A stretch of DNA of 64,000 nt from an uncultured Candidatus Melainabacteria bacterium (GTDB lineage Bacteria; Cyanobacteriota; Vampirovibrionia; Gastranaerophilales; Gastranaerophilaceae): the NCBI GenBank assembly GCA_934726055.1, contig CAKVCZ010000012.1:1-64000 (forward strand), read 5' to 3'. Below, piece by piece: positions 43,900 to 52,420 of this stretch; the stretch's first letter is position 1; every line of letters starts with the position of its first letter. The translations under genes and the position numbers were made by a program. Below the pieces are notes generated by a model that saw nothing but the letters and a program-made list of their open reading frames with translations, was not told where the DNA came from and searched no databases.

Positions 43900-44791
43900 T
43901 AGTTATTATGAATTAATTATTGCAATAAATCCTGAAATGTCAGATATAATTTCTGACATTTTATTTGAATCTTTTGATTGCGAAGGGGTTGTAGAAGTTG
44001 AAGAAGGTTATAAAGATTTAGAATTAATTTCTACTACAAGAGGTTTTTTAAAAGTGTTTATTCGTGGTGAAAAACCAGATTTCGATACAATTTTGAAAAA
44101 TCAAAGACAATTGCTTATTGATAGAGGTTTAACAGAGTCAGAACTTGGTTCTTGGAAGTTTAGTGTAACAGAAAAAGAAAATCAAGATTGGTCTAAAAAG
44201 TGGAAAGAAAAATGGGATGTAACGCATGTAAGTGAAAAAGTTACTATTGTTCCAACCTGGATTGAATATTCACCAAAATCAAAAGAAGAAATTATAATAA
44301 ATTTAGATCCGGGGTGTGCATTCGGCACAGGAACCCATCAAACAACTCAATTGTGTATGAAAGCTCTAGAAAAATATTTCAAAAGTGGTCAAACAATGGC
44401 TGATATTGGTATGGGTTCCGGCATATTATCGATTCTTGCAAAAAAAATGGGAGCAAGTGATGTTTACGGGTGCGATAATGATGAAACCGTAATAGAAGTT
44501 GCAAAAGAAAATGCGAAATTGAATCATGTGGCTTGCACATTTGAACTTGGCACTGCTGATATGATAAAAAATAAAAAATATGATTTCGTTTGTGCTAATA
44601 TTTTACACAATGTTTTGTATGAAATTATGGGTGATTTAAAAGTTTTAATGCACGATGAATCAAAAATGAGTTTGAGTGGAATTCTAAAAGAAAAAGCTCC
44701 AATTGTGTTAGAGGCTTTGAATCGCGAAAATTTAACCGTAATTGATGAAATCCAACAAGATCAATGGACGTCATTTGTTGTTGCAAAGTAA
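43892..44791 (+). CDS. prmA: Ribosomal protein L11 methyltransferase
   Basis: The 299-aa SAM enzyme methylates ribosomal protein L11. The signature FGTGTHQTTQL (near 150) precedes the SAM site DIGMGSGILSI, and FVCANILHNVL is the catalytic-loop motif. A GTG start overlapping accA by 8 nt is used. The N-terminal substrate-recognition domain is present, so the protein is full length. Confidence 0.9.
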   Translation: MNNSYYELIIAINPEMSDIISDILFESFDCEGVVEVEEGYKDLELISTTRGFLKVFIRGEKPDFDTILKNQRQLLIDRGLTESELGSWKFSVTEKENQDWSKKWKEKWDVTHVSEKVTIVPTWIEYSPKSKEEIIINLDPGCAFGTGTHQTTQLCMKALEKYFKSGQTMADIGMGSGILSILAKKMGASDVYGCDNDETVIEVAKENAKLNHVACTFELGTADMIKNKKYDFVCANILHNVLYEIMGDLKVLMHDESKMSLSGILKEKAPIVLEALNRENLTVIDEIQQDQWTSFVVAK

Positions 44792-44817
44792 TATAAAAAT
44801 AAAAAAGAAGGTATAAA

Positions 44818-45555
44818 GTGTCAGATAATAAAAAAACAGCAATTATTATTCCTGCAAGGTATGGTTCTAGCAGATTAGAAGGAAAACCTTTATTAAAAGT
44901 AAATGATAAACCAATTATTCAATGGGTATATGAAGCGGCATTAAAAGTTAAAACTGCGGATAGAGTGATTGTTGCAACGGATGATGAACGTATATACAAT
45001 GCGGTAAAAGATTTCGGTGGCGATGTTGAAATGACTTCAGTTAATCATAAATGTGGTTCAGACAGAATAAAAGAAGTTGTTGACAGACATGATGATTTTG
45101 AATATATTATTAATCTTCAAGGCGATGAACCAATGATAAAGGTTGAAAATGTTGAAGCTGTAATTGATGGGGTAAAAAATCATAATGCGGATATATCAAC
45201 GTTAATAAGACCAATTGAAGACAAAGACGAAGTTGAAAATCCAAATTTAGTAAAATGTGTTATAGATAATAATGGATATGCATTGTATTTTTCGCGTTCA
45301 AAAATTCCATTTGAAAGAAAAGCAAATCCGGCACCATTTTATGGACATATAGGAATTTATGGCTATACAAAAAAAGCTTTAACACTTATGACAACCGCAC
45401 CTCAAACTCCACTGGAAATATCAGAAAGCTTAGAACAGTTGAGAGCTTTGCAAATGGGGCTAAGAATAAAGACTTCAATTGTAAAAGATAAACCTTTAGG
45501 TATTGACACAATTGAAGATTTTGAAGAATTTAAGACAATAATGTCAAAATCTTAA
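44818..45555 (+). CDS. kdsB: 3-deoxy-manno-octulosonate cytidylyltransferase
   Basis: The 245-aa protein activates Kdo with CTP for lipopolysaccharide. It has the nucleotidyltransferase start IIPARYGSSRLEGKPL (residues 10-25), VATDD, and NLQGDEP with GIDT at the C-terminus. The GTG start has AGAAGG 9 nt upstream. Its presence shows a Kdo-containing outer membrane, an important clue to the host. It is co-transcribed with fatty-acid genes. Confidence 0.95.
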   Translation: MSDNKKTAIIIPARYGSSRLEGKPLLKVNDKPIIQWVYEAALKVKTADRVIVATDDERIYNAVKDFGGDVEMTSVNHKCGSDRIKEVVDRHDDFEYIINLQGDEPMIKVENVEAVIDGVKNHNADISTLIRPIEDKDEVENPNLVKCVIDNNGYALYFSRSKIPFERKANPAPFYGHIGIYGYTKKALTLMTTAPQTPLEISESLEQLRALQMGLRIKTSIVKDKPLGIDTIEDFEEFKTIMSKS

Positions 45556-45698
45556 AAATAATAGTAAATTTCGAAAAAATTTAAAAATTTTGCTTGCAAT
45601 TATTTTATGATTATATTAAGATATATTTATAACATAAATTTATATTTTATAAATTGGTTAAGTATTATAAAAAAACTTAAGAAGGTAAGGTACAGACC

Positions 45699-46445
45699 AT
45701 GACAGATGCAGAAATGCTAAATGAAACTGACGATCGTCAACGAATCTTAGTAGCGGATGACGAAGCAAGTATCAGAAGAATATTAGAAACAAGATTAAAG
45801 ATGGTTGGTTACGATGTTGTTGTAGCAGAAGACGGCGAAGAAGCAATCAGCGAATTTAATAAAACAAATCCGGACTTAGTAGTATTAGATGTAATGATGC
45901 CAAAAGTTGACGGATATGGAGTTACAAGAGAAATCAGACGTACTTCAGACGTTCCGATTATTATATTAACAGCTCTAGGTGATGTATCAGAAAGAATTAC
46001 AGGCTTAGAATTGGGTGCGGATGATTATGTTATAAAACCATTCAGTCCAAAAGAGTTGGAAGCACGTGTAAAAGCTGTTTTAAGAAGAACAAACAGTCAT
46101 GAATCTGTAGTTCCAACGGGCAAAGTGGCAAAAAATGTTATTACAACAGGCAATATAAAAATTGACACAGCAAGACGTCAAGTATTCCGTAAGAATGAAC
46201 GTATAAGATTAACAGGCATGGAATTTAGTTTGTTGGAATTGTTAGTGAACAATTCAGGTCAGGCATATTCAAGAAACGAAATATTGCAACATGTATGGGC
46301 ATATCCGCCTGATCACAGAATTGATACACGTGTAGTTGACGTTCATATTTCAAGATTGCGTTCAAAATTGGAAACAGACCCTGCAAATCCAGAGTTAATA
46401 TTAACAGCTCGTGGCATAGGTTACATGTTCCAAAGAATAAACTAG
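45699..46445 (+). CDS. rpaB: RpaB-like OmpR/PhoB-family response regulator
   Basis: The 248-aa protein has a receiver domain (acidic pocket Asp20/Asp21, phosphorylated Asp64, Lys113) and a C-terminal winged helix (RLTGMEFSLLELLVNN, RVVDVHISRLRSKLE). The receiver (RILETRLKMVGYDVVVAEDG; ITGLELGADDYVIKPFSPKE) is strikingly like cyanobacterial RpaB/Ycf27, which controls stress and cell-cycle genes. No histidine kinase is adjacent, as for RpaB. GAAGGTAAGG precedes the ATG. It is monocistronic, with tRNA-His 25 bp downstream. The symbol rests on similarity by eye. Confidence 0.85.
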   Translation: MTDAEMLNETDDRQRILVADDEASIRRILETRLKMVGYDVVVAEDGEEAISEFNKTNPDLVVLDVMMPKVDGYGVTREIRRTSDVPIIILTALGDVSERITGLELGADDYVIKPFSPKELEARVKAVLRRTNSHESVVPTGKVAKNVITTGNIKIDTARRQVFRKNERIRLTGMEFSLLELLVNNSGQAYSRNEILQHVWAYPPDHRIDTRVVDVHISRLRSKLETDPANPELILTARGIGYMFQRIN

Positions 46446-46470
46446 AAAATAGTAGATAAAAGAATTAGAT

Positions 46471-46547
46471 GGCGGGTGTCGTCAAGTGGTTAAGACCTCG
46501 GATTGTGGTTCCGATATACATGGGTTCGAATCCCATCATCCGCCCCA
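46471..46547 (+). tRNA. tRNA-His (GTG)
   Basis: Anticodon loop TTGTGGT (anticodon GTG). The extra G-1 (46471) faces C73 (46544); acceptor GCGGGTG pairs with CATCCGC. T arm ATGGGTTCGAATCCCAT. Here the 3' CCA (46545-46547) is encoded, unlike tRNA-Ser. Its 3' end is the presumed integration site of the following island. Confidence 0.95.
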
Positions 46548-46548
46548 T
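46535..46548. repeat. attL-like 14-bp repeat at the 3' end of tRNA-His
   Basis: ATCATCCGCCCCAT is found again exactly at 57369-57382, 10.8 kb away. The sequence is GC-rich and unlikely to recur by chance in this AT-rich DNA. Confidence 0.65.
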
Positions 46549-46552
46549 CTTT

Positions 46553-46590
46553 TACCCATTAACAAAATCTTATGTACCCATTATGTACCC
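46553..46590. other. Repeated TACCC motifs beside the att site
   Basis: TACCCATTA occurs at 46553-46561 and 46575-46583, and ATGTACCC at 46583-46590. Short direct repeats directly inside an att site commonly bind integrase arm domains or excisionase. Confidence 0.5.
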
Positions 46591-46685
46591 GAAGCAGTAG
46601 CTCATAAAATAATATATTGATTCATAAAATACTTTCTAATGCTGCTGTACTTTTTCAGGACAGTGTATCTGTACGGTTAATAGTA

Positions 46686-46862
46686 CTATTTTGCCGCAAG
46701 TTGACTGTCTGTAAAGGGTTTGGCGGTTGGAAGTTTCCTACGAATAGTAACATAGCTCAGTCCTAAAAGTCTATATTTTGAACCAACGAGTCTAATTAGT
46801 GAGAAATTGCGTCCTAATTCTATCCTTAAGAGGGTTTTAGCGTTTTTGCACCTTTCCGGCAT
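46686..46862 (-). CDS. Possible small basic protein or gene remnant
   Basis: An open frame of 58 aa (MPERCKNAKTLLRIELGRNF... ends TDSQLAAK), rich in Arg, Lys and Leu. No ribosome site precedes it. It could be a fragment of a mobile-element gene. Composition is less AT-rich than the rest of the window. No family recognised. Confidence 0.25.
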   Translation of the reverse strand: MPERCKNAKTLLRIELGRNFSLIRLVGSKYRLLGLSYVTIRRKLPTAKPFTDSQLAAK

Positions 46863-46983
46863 TTTGTACGCTTGAAAGTATTATTCGTTGGTTTTGTTGA
46901 ACTAAAAGTTTTATGTTTTTAGTTAAAAATTTTTTCTTGGTAGGAAATTTTTTATAAAAGGTCGGAAGCTCAACTATTGCACT

Positions 46984-47211
46984 GTGATAAAAACCGATTT
47001 GCTCATATTTACTCATTATTTCTTTAGAACCAGAAATACAGGAGCGGATTTTGGTAAGACGATGTCAAACGTAAGAAAGCAAGCCCGTAAGATACCAGTC
47101 GGACATATTACCTCTCGCAAAAACATTCACTGGATGTTTTTGTTCGGCAGAGTGCCGAAATCCCAAATAATCGAACGGGTATTCTTGGAAATTTCCGTAA
47201 AACATAACTAA
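46984..47211 (+). CDS. Possible small basic protein overlapping tandem hairpins
   Basis: A GTG-started 75-codon frame with a basic centre (MSNVRKQARKIPVGHITSRK, an internal ATG that may be the true start). No ribosome site is evident. It spans two perfect back-to-back hairpins (47118-47142, 9-bp stem; 47143-47159, 7-bp stem), so the signal may be RNA rather than protein. A terminator-like hairpin follows at 47226. Confidence 0.25.
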   Translation: MIKTDLLIFTHYFFRTRNTGADFGKTMSNVRKQARKIPVGHITSRKNIHWMFLFGRVPKSQIIERVFLEISVKHN

Positions 47212-47225
47212 ATAAATACTCTTGG

Positions 47226-47263
47226 AACTTAAAGAACGACAATTCTTTGAAGTTTAATTTTTA
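47226..47263 (+). terminator. Terminator-like hairpin upstream of dapL
   Basis: AACTTAAAGAA pairs with TTCTTTGAAGTT (one bulged G), followed by TAATTTTTAT. It suggests a transcript ends here, before dapL. Confidence 0.6.
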
Positions 47264-47382
47264 TATTTATGAATAAAAGCACAACTATATATTATATTTT
47301 AAATGTTTATGTTAGAATTAAAATAACCGAACTTAAATGAGCTTATTCTGCACAAATTAAGTTAAATTTAAGCGAGGTAAAT

Positions 47383-48564
47383 ATGAACATTAATGAAAAT
47401 TATAAAAATTTAAACGAGAGTTATCTTTTTTCAACTATTGCCAAGAAAGTCAGCGATTTTTCTTCAAAAAACCCGAATATGGAAATAATAAAATTAGGCA
47501 TTGGAGATGTTACGTTGCCTCTTTGCCCTGTTGTAATTGAAGAATTACATAATGCGGTTAATGAAATGAGTTGTAAAGAAACTTTTAAAGGTTATGGCCC
47601 GGAGCAGGGTTATGATTTTTTAAAAACTTCAATTCAAAATTATTATAAAAATTTTAATATTACGCTTAAGCTCAATGAAATCTTTATATCAGATGGTGCT
47701 AAAAGCGATTTGGGAAATATTTTGGATTTGTTTTCTAAAAACAATATTTGTTTAATACCTGACCCTGTTTATCCCGTTTATGTTGATACAAACCTTATGG
47801 CAGGAAGAACAATAGTTTATATTAATGCAAACGAAGAAAATGATTTTTTGCCCTTACCTGATGATAAAGTCAGGGTGGATATAATCTATATTTGTTCTCC
47901 TAATAATCCGACAGGATCTGTATATAATAGAAAACAACTTAAAAAATGGGTAGATTATGCAATTTTAAATAATGCCGTTATTCTTTTCGATTCTGCTTAC
48001 GAAAGTTTTATATCAGGAGATGAATTTCCAAGAAGTATTTATGAAATAGAAGGTGCCAAGTCTTGTGCAATAGAATTTTGTTCTCTATCCAAAACAGCAG
48101 GTTTTACCGGTACAAGATGCGGTTATACAATTGTTCCCGATAATTTAAATTATGACAATATAAACCTCAATAAAATGTGGCTTCGTCGTCAAACGACAAA
48201 ATTCAATGGTGTTCCTTACATTGTGCAAAAAGGGGCAAGTGCGGTATTTAGCGAAATCGGACAAAAACAAATTCAAGAAAATCTAAATTACTACAAGCAC
48301 AACGCTAAAATTATAAGTGATACTCTTGATAAATTAAATATCAAATATACGGGCGGTAAAAATTCACCGTACATCTGGTTAAAGTGTCCAAATAATATGA
48401 ATTCTTGGGATTTCTTTGATTTATTATTAACTAAAATCGGTATTGTTGGAACTCCGGGCAGCGGTTTTGGCAAAAACGGCGAAAATTGGTTCAGATTAAC
48501 CTCTTTTAATACAATTGAAAATACAACTAAAGCTATGGAAAGATTTTATAATTTTTTCAAATAA
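47383..48564 (+). CDS. dapL: LL-diaminopimelate aminotransferase
   Basis: The 393-aa PLP enzyme converts tetrahydrodipicolinate directly to LL-diaminopimelate for lysine and peptidoglycan, the route of plants, cyanobacteria and chlamydiae. KLGIGDVTLPL (37-47), GYGPEQGYDFL, the SPNNPTG motif (172-178) and the PLP lysine Lys237 (SLSKTAGFTGTRCGY) are diagnostic. GAGG lies 7 nt before the ATG. It converges on dapF, with 8 bp of overlap, so the next two pathway steps are neighbours but oppositely transcribed. Confidence 0.94.
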   Translation: MNINENYKNLNESYLFSTIAKKVSDFSSKNPNMEIIKLGIGDVTLPLCPVVIEELHNAVNEMSCKETFKGYGPEQGYDFLKTSIQNYYKNFNITLKLNEIFISDGAKSDLGNILDLFSKNNICLIPDPVYPVYVDTNLMAGRTIVYINANEENDFLPLPDDKVRVDIIYICSPNNPTGSVYNRKQLKKWVDYAILNNAVILFDSAYESFISGDEFPRSIYEIEGAKSCAIEFCSLSKTAGFTGTRCGYTIVPDNLNYDNINLNKMWLRRQTTKFNGVPYIVQKGASAVFSEIGQKQIQENLNYYKHNAKIISDTLDKLNIKYTGGKNSPYIWLKCPNNMNSWDFFDLLLTKIGIVGTPGSGFGKNGENWFRLTSFNTIENTTKAMERFYNFFK

Positions 48565-49402
48565 TAACTTCTCCAAAGAAAGAATAATCAGCTCTGCCTG
48601 TCATAAAAACAGAATGTTTTATGTCATCTGAGCCTCCTTTCCATTCGATTTTTAACTCTCCGCCGGGGAGATTTGCTTTTACACAATTATTCAAATAACC
48701 GTTTAAAATCCCTGCAACAACTGTTGCGCAAGCTCCGGTTCCACAAGCAGACGTTATTCCGCATCCTCTTTCCCAAACATTAATAATAACTTCATCTTTT
48801 GATAAAATTTCAACAAATTCAACGTTTGTTTTTTCGGGGAACAGACTATCGTTTTCGATTATTGAACCGTATTTTTTAGCAAGCTTTTTACTGTCTTTTT
48901 CAACAAAGATAATACAATGGGGATTGCCCATACTTATCATATTCAGCAAAAATTTATCATTATCAATGATATAAGGTATGTTTAAATTTGTTTTGGTTTT
49001 GCAAGGTATTTTATTCGGTTCTAAAACGGGTATTCTCATATTTACACAAACTTCGTTTTCTGAAATTATTTTGGGAACAATAATTCCCGCTTTGGTTTCA
49101 ACGGAAAATTCTTTTTTATCGATTATTTTATTATCATAAATATACCTTGCAAAACACCTCATACCGTTTCCGCACATTTGAGCTATTGAGCCGTCTGAAT
49201 TATAAAAAATCCAGGAAATATCAGCTTTATCGGTATTGGGATTAACAATAATAAGACCGTCTGCACCAACACAGAAGTTTCTGTTGCATAGTTTAAGAGC
49301 TAATTTTTCAGGTGATAATTTTGTTTTTTGATATTCGGAATAATCAAGAATAACAAAGTCATTCCCAAGACCGTTCATTTTAGTAAATTTTATATTTGTC
49401 AT
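48557..49402 (-). CDS. dapF: Diaminopimelate epimerase
   Basis: The 281-aa protein epimerises LL- to meso-diaminopimelate. Catalytic cysteines are Cys77 (AQMCGNGMRC) and Cys220 (SACGTGACA). The first residues KMNGLGNDFVILD are the family signature. Full length. It is divergent from the glutamate synthase operon across a very AT-rich 260-bp region. No obvious Shine-Dalgarno is seen. Confidence 0.95.
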   Translation of the reverse strand: MTNIKFTKMNGLGNDFVILDYSEYQKTKLSPEKLALKLCNRNFCVGADGLIIVNPNTDKADISWIFYNSDGSIAQMCGNGMRCFARYIYDNKIIDKKEFSVETKAGIIVPKIISENEVCVNMRIPVLEPNKIPCKTKTNLNIPYIIDNDKFLLNMISMGNPHCIIFVEKDSKKLAKKYGSIIENDSLFPEKTNVEFVEILSKDEVIINVWERGCGITSACGTGACATVVAGILNGYLNNCVKANLPGGELKIEWKGGSDDIKHSVFMTGRADYSFFGEVII

Positions 49403-49626
49403 AATTCTAATAATAAAAAAATATATCCGATATTTAAACTTTATTAATTTGTAAACAACTGTAAAACAAGAAGTTTTTTAGAATTTTTTGTTTAAATTAG
49501 GCTTATTTTTATCTAAAATCTTCAAAAATATCTGAATTTTTAATCAAAATTATAAAAATTTAATGCAAAATTATCAAAAATTATCTAAAAATAAAAAACT
49601 TTAGAAAACTTAATAAACCCTTAAAA

Positions 49627-49655
49627 TTGACGATAAATAGCAGAAGTATAATAAT
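49627..49655 (+). promoter_or_regulatory. Promoter of the glutamate synthase operon, leaderless geometry
   Basis: TTGACG (49627-49632), a 17-nt spacer, AATAAT (49650-49655) and 6 nt to the ATG at 49662. An overlapping TATAAT (49647-49652) is a second possible -10. The upstream region 49410-49620 is exceptionally AT-rich; I find nothing else in it. Confidence 0.6.
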
Positions 49656-49661
49656 TAAACT

Positions 49662-50768
49662 ATGTGCAGAATAGGTTCAATTAAGTCGAAACATTATATA
49701 CATCCGAGCCTTGCTTTGAAATTAATGCGCTCTCAGCAAAAAGGACATGATAATTCAGGTTTTGCATTTATTATGCAGGATTTGGGCGGTATTTTTGAAA
49801 ATTATAAGGATTTGCCGATTTTATCAATGGCAGTAACTGATGAAGGTATGAAGTACGCTGAAGATTTACTTCATAAAATCGGGTTTGTAAGGGTCTTTCA
49901 ATATACGCCCGTTGTATATCCAGATAAATCATTAAGAATAGAAACTATGCCAAATTATGTTTTTGAAGTATTCCAATATCCGAAAACATATAAAAGTGCA
50001 ACTCAAGAAGAAAAAGAGGAGTTACTCCTTGATACAAGATTAAAATTAAGAGCATATTTAGAAAAAAATGAAGAAGGTTTTGTCTATTCTTTTTACCCTG
50101 ATATTATTTCTCTTAAAGAAATAGGTGATCCTAATGACATTGGGACTTACTTTAATCTTTGGAGTGAAGAAGTTAACCTTAAAGCAAAGATTATAACGGC
50201 GCAATGCAGACAAAACACAAATTATGATATTGTTCGCTATGCTGCACACCCGTTTTTCTTACAAGGGTATACAACTTTAACAAATGGCGAAAATACATTC
50301 TATGAAAAAAATAAACTAATGCAGAAAAAACTGTTTAAAGGCTATATTGGGTTTGAATCAGATTCACAATGCTTTTTATATACACTTCACTATGTTCATA
50401 AAATTTTAGGTTGGCCGTTAAAATACTATAAACACGTTTTAACCCCACTTCCGTTTGATGAAATGGAAAAGAGAGATAATAAAAACGTGCTTGAGAGAAT
50501 TAAATCATCTTTACAAAATTTAGAAATCAACGGGCCTAATACGACGATTGGGGTTCTTCCTGACGGAACAATGTTTAATGTAATAGATTCAAAAAAATTA
50601 AGACCTACCGTTATCTGCAAAGACAAAGATATTGTCATTATGACAAGCGAAGTAACAGGGGCCAATGAAATATTACCCGATAGAGATATTGCTAAAGACA
50701 TCTACACAAATGAAAGAGAACTTGTCGTTGTGGATAATGATTTAAATATTCAAAGGATTGCTCAATGA
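49662..50768 (+). CDS. Glutamate synthase, glutamine amidotransferase (GATase II) subunit
   Basis: The 368-aa protein is a class-II amidotransferase with an N-terminal nucleophile Cys2 (MCRIGSIKSK), exposed by removal of Met1. HPSLALKLM and QQKGHDNSGF match the GATase domain of split, archaeal-type glutamate synthases. It releases ammonia from glutamine for the next subunit. The following gene starts in its last 4 bases (ATGA). In canonical GltB this domain is fused to the FMN domain; here it is separate. Confidence 0.88.
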   Translation: MCRIGSIKSKHYIHPSLALKLMRSQQKGHDNSGFAFIMQDLGGIFENYKDLPILSMAVTDEGMKYAEDLLHKIGFVRVFQYTPVVYPDKSLRIETMPNYVFEVFQYPKTYKSATQEEKEELLLDTRLKLRAYLEKNEEGFVYSFYPDIISLKEIGDPNDIGTYFNLWSEEVNLKAKIITAQCRQNTNYDIVRYAAHPFFLQGYTTLTNGENTFYEKNKLMQKKLFKGYIGFESDSQCFLYTLHYVHKILGWPLKYYKHVLTPLPFDEMEKRDNKNVLERIKSSLQNLEINGPNTTIGVLPDGTMFNVIDSKKLRPTVICKDKDIVIMTSEVTGANEILPDRDIAKDIYTNERELVVVDNDLNIQRIAQ

Positions 50769-52420
50769 AGGAAGAAATTAATATAAATAGTATTTCAAAA
50801 GATGACTTGCCATGGATTATTGAATACGATAGCAAAAAATGTATGCTCTGCGGTCATTGTGTTGCAGCGTGTTCATTCGGTGCCATTAAAGTTGATGTTC
50901 AAAAAAGAAAAAAAGTTAGAGCAATTTCAAATGAAGAAGGTTTTCAAATAGACGAGGACCAAAAAGCAATTCCTGTCATAAAACAAGTAATTGACGCTAA
51001 TAATTTTTGCAGAGGCTGTGGAATTTGCACAAAAGTTTGCCCAAACGGCGCAATTAAAGTAGTTAGAAATCGAACCGAAATCTTTGGAACAAGATATAGA
51101 GCTAAAACCGCTAATTCCGTAAAACGTGGCGGAAGAAATAATGTGCATACAGAAGGCAGAACCCTTGATAAAATCAAAGTCGGAAGAATTTCTCAAATGA
51201 CAGACCCTTCGCTTGACGCTCTTCGTCACACCTTTGATTTAAGAACCAACTTAGGCAGAGTCGTTAGTGCCGATAACCTTGATTTTGATATAGTAAACGG
51301 CGAATTACAGGAAAAGAAAAATGAACACCTGCCTGTTAATACTTCAATTTACCCCATTATATTTTCTGATATGTCAATTGGAGCATTATCGCCCAGAATG
51401 TGGGAAGCGATAGCAATAGCAACAGCCTACTTAAACGAAATTAAAGGTATTCCAATTAGAATGTGCTCCGGTGAAGGCGGGATTCCAGATAAACTTTTGC
51501 GTTCAAAATATCTAAAATATATGATACTTCAAATTGCTTCAGGACATTTCGGCTGGAATAGAATTATAAACTCTATGCCTTATATGGTTGAAGACCCCGC
51601 AGGAATTTTAATTAAAATCGGTCAAGGTGCAAAACCTGGGGATGGCGGACTTTTAATGGCTGAAAAAAATGTAAAATTAATTCAAGAGATAAGAGGTGTT
51701 CCTAAAGCTGATTTACTTTCTCCTCCTAATCATCAGGGGCTTTATTCGATAGAAGAAAGTGTTCAGAAGATGTTTTTATCCATGAACTGTGCTTTTAAGT
51801 TTAAAGTTCCCGTTGCAATTAAAGTTGCGGCATCTTCAACAAGTGTTAGCGTATATAATAATCTTCTTCGTGACCCCTATAATATCGTGGGCGGATTCTT
51901 TATCGACGGTATCGCAGGAGGAACGGGAGCCGCTCACGAAATATCTCTTAATCATACAGGGCATCCTATTGTTTCAAAGTTAAGGGATTGTTATTTAGCA
52001 GCAGTTCATCAGGGAAAACAAGGTCAAATCCCTATTTTTGCAGGTGGTGGAATAGGAATGAACGGGAATCTTGCGGCAGATACTTTTAAAATGATATGTT
52101 TAGGCGCAAGCGGAGTGTTTATAGGTAAATTGATACTTCAAATTGCAGGGTGTGTTGGAAATGATTTCGGTAAGTGTAACGGCTGTAATACAGGCAAATG
52201 CCCAATCGGAATTACAACGCAAAATCCAAAATTAATGCAAAGGCTTGATGTTGATAGGGTTGCCGAAAATATTGTTAATTATATATGTGCAACTGATATT
52301 GAACTTAAAAAACTTCTTGCACCTGTGGGTAATTCAACTCTGCCGATTGGAAGGTCTGATGCTCTTGTATGTGTTGATAAAAATGTTGCGGAAAGGTTAA
52401 ATATTCAATATGTGTGCTAA
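50765..52420 (+). CDS. Glutamate synthase FMN subunit with ferredoxin domain
   Basis: The 551-aa protein has two N-terminal [4Fe-4S] motifs (Cys26-29-32-36; Cys82-85-88-92), then the glutamate synthase FMN barrel (DMSIGALSPRMWEAI, SGEGG, GGIAGGTGA) that adds ammonia to 2-oxoglutarate. A [3Fe-4S] motif CNGCNTGKC (Cys471, 474, 479) is kept. This is the archaeal-type arrangement. It overlaps both neighbours (4 and 11 nt), so all three subunits should be made in balance. Confidence 0.92.
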   Translation: MKEEININSISKDDLPWIIEYDSKKCMLCGHCVAACSFGAIKVDVQKRKKVRAISNEEGFQIDEDQKAIPVIKQVIDANNFCRGCGICTKVCPNGAIKVVRNRTEIFGTRYRAKTANSVKRGGRNNVHTEGRTLDKIKVGRISQMTDPSLDALRHTFDLRTNLGRVVSADNLDFDIVNGELQEKKNEHLPVNTSIYPIIFSDMSIGALSPRMWEAIAIATAYLNEIKGIPIRMCSGEGGIPDKLLRSKYLKYMILQIASGHFGWNRIINSMPYMVEDPAGILIKIGQGAKPGDGGLLMAEKNVKLIQEIRGVPKADLLSPPNHQGLYSIEESVQKMFLSMNCAFKFKVPVAIKVAASSTSVSVYNNLLRDPYNIVGGFFIDGIAGGTGAAHEISLNHTGHPIVSKLRDCYLAAVHQGKQGQIPIFAGGGIGMNGNLAADTFKMICLGASGVFIGKLILQIAGCVGNDFGKCNGCNTGKCPIGITTQNPKLMQRLDVDRVAENIVNYICATDIELKKLLAPVGNSTLPIGRSDALVCVDKNVAERLNIQYVC

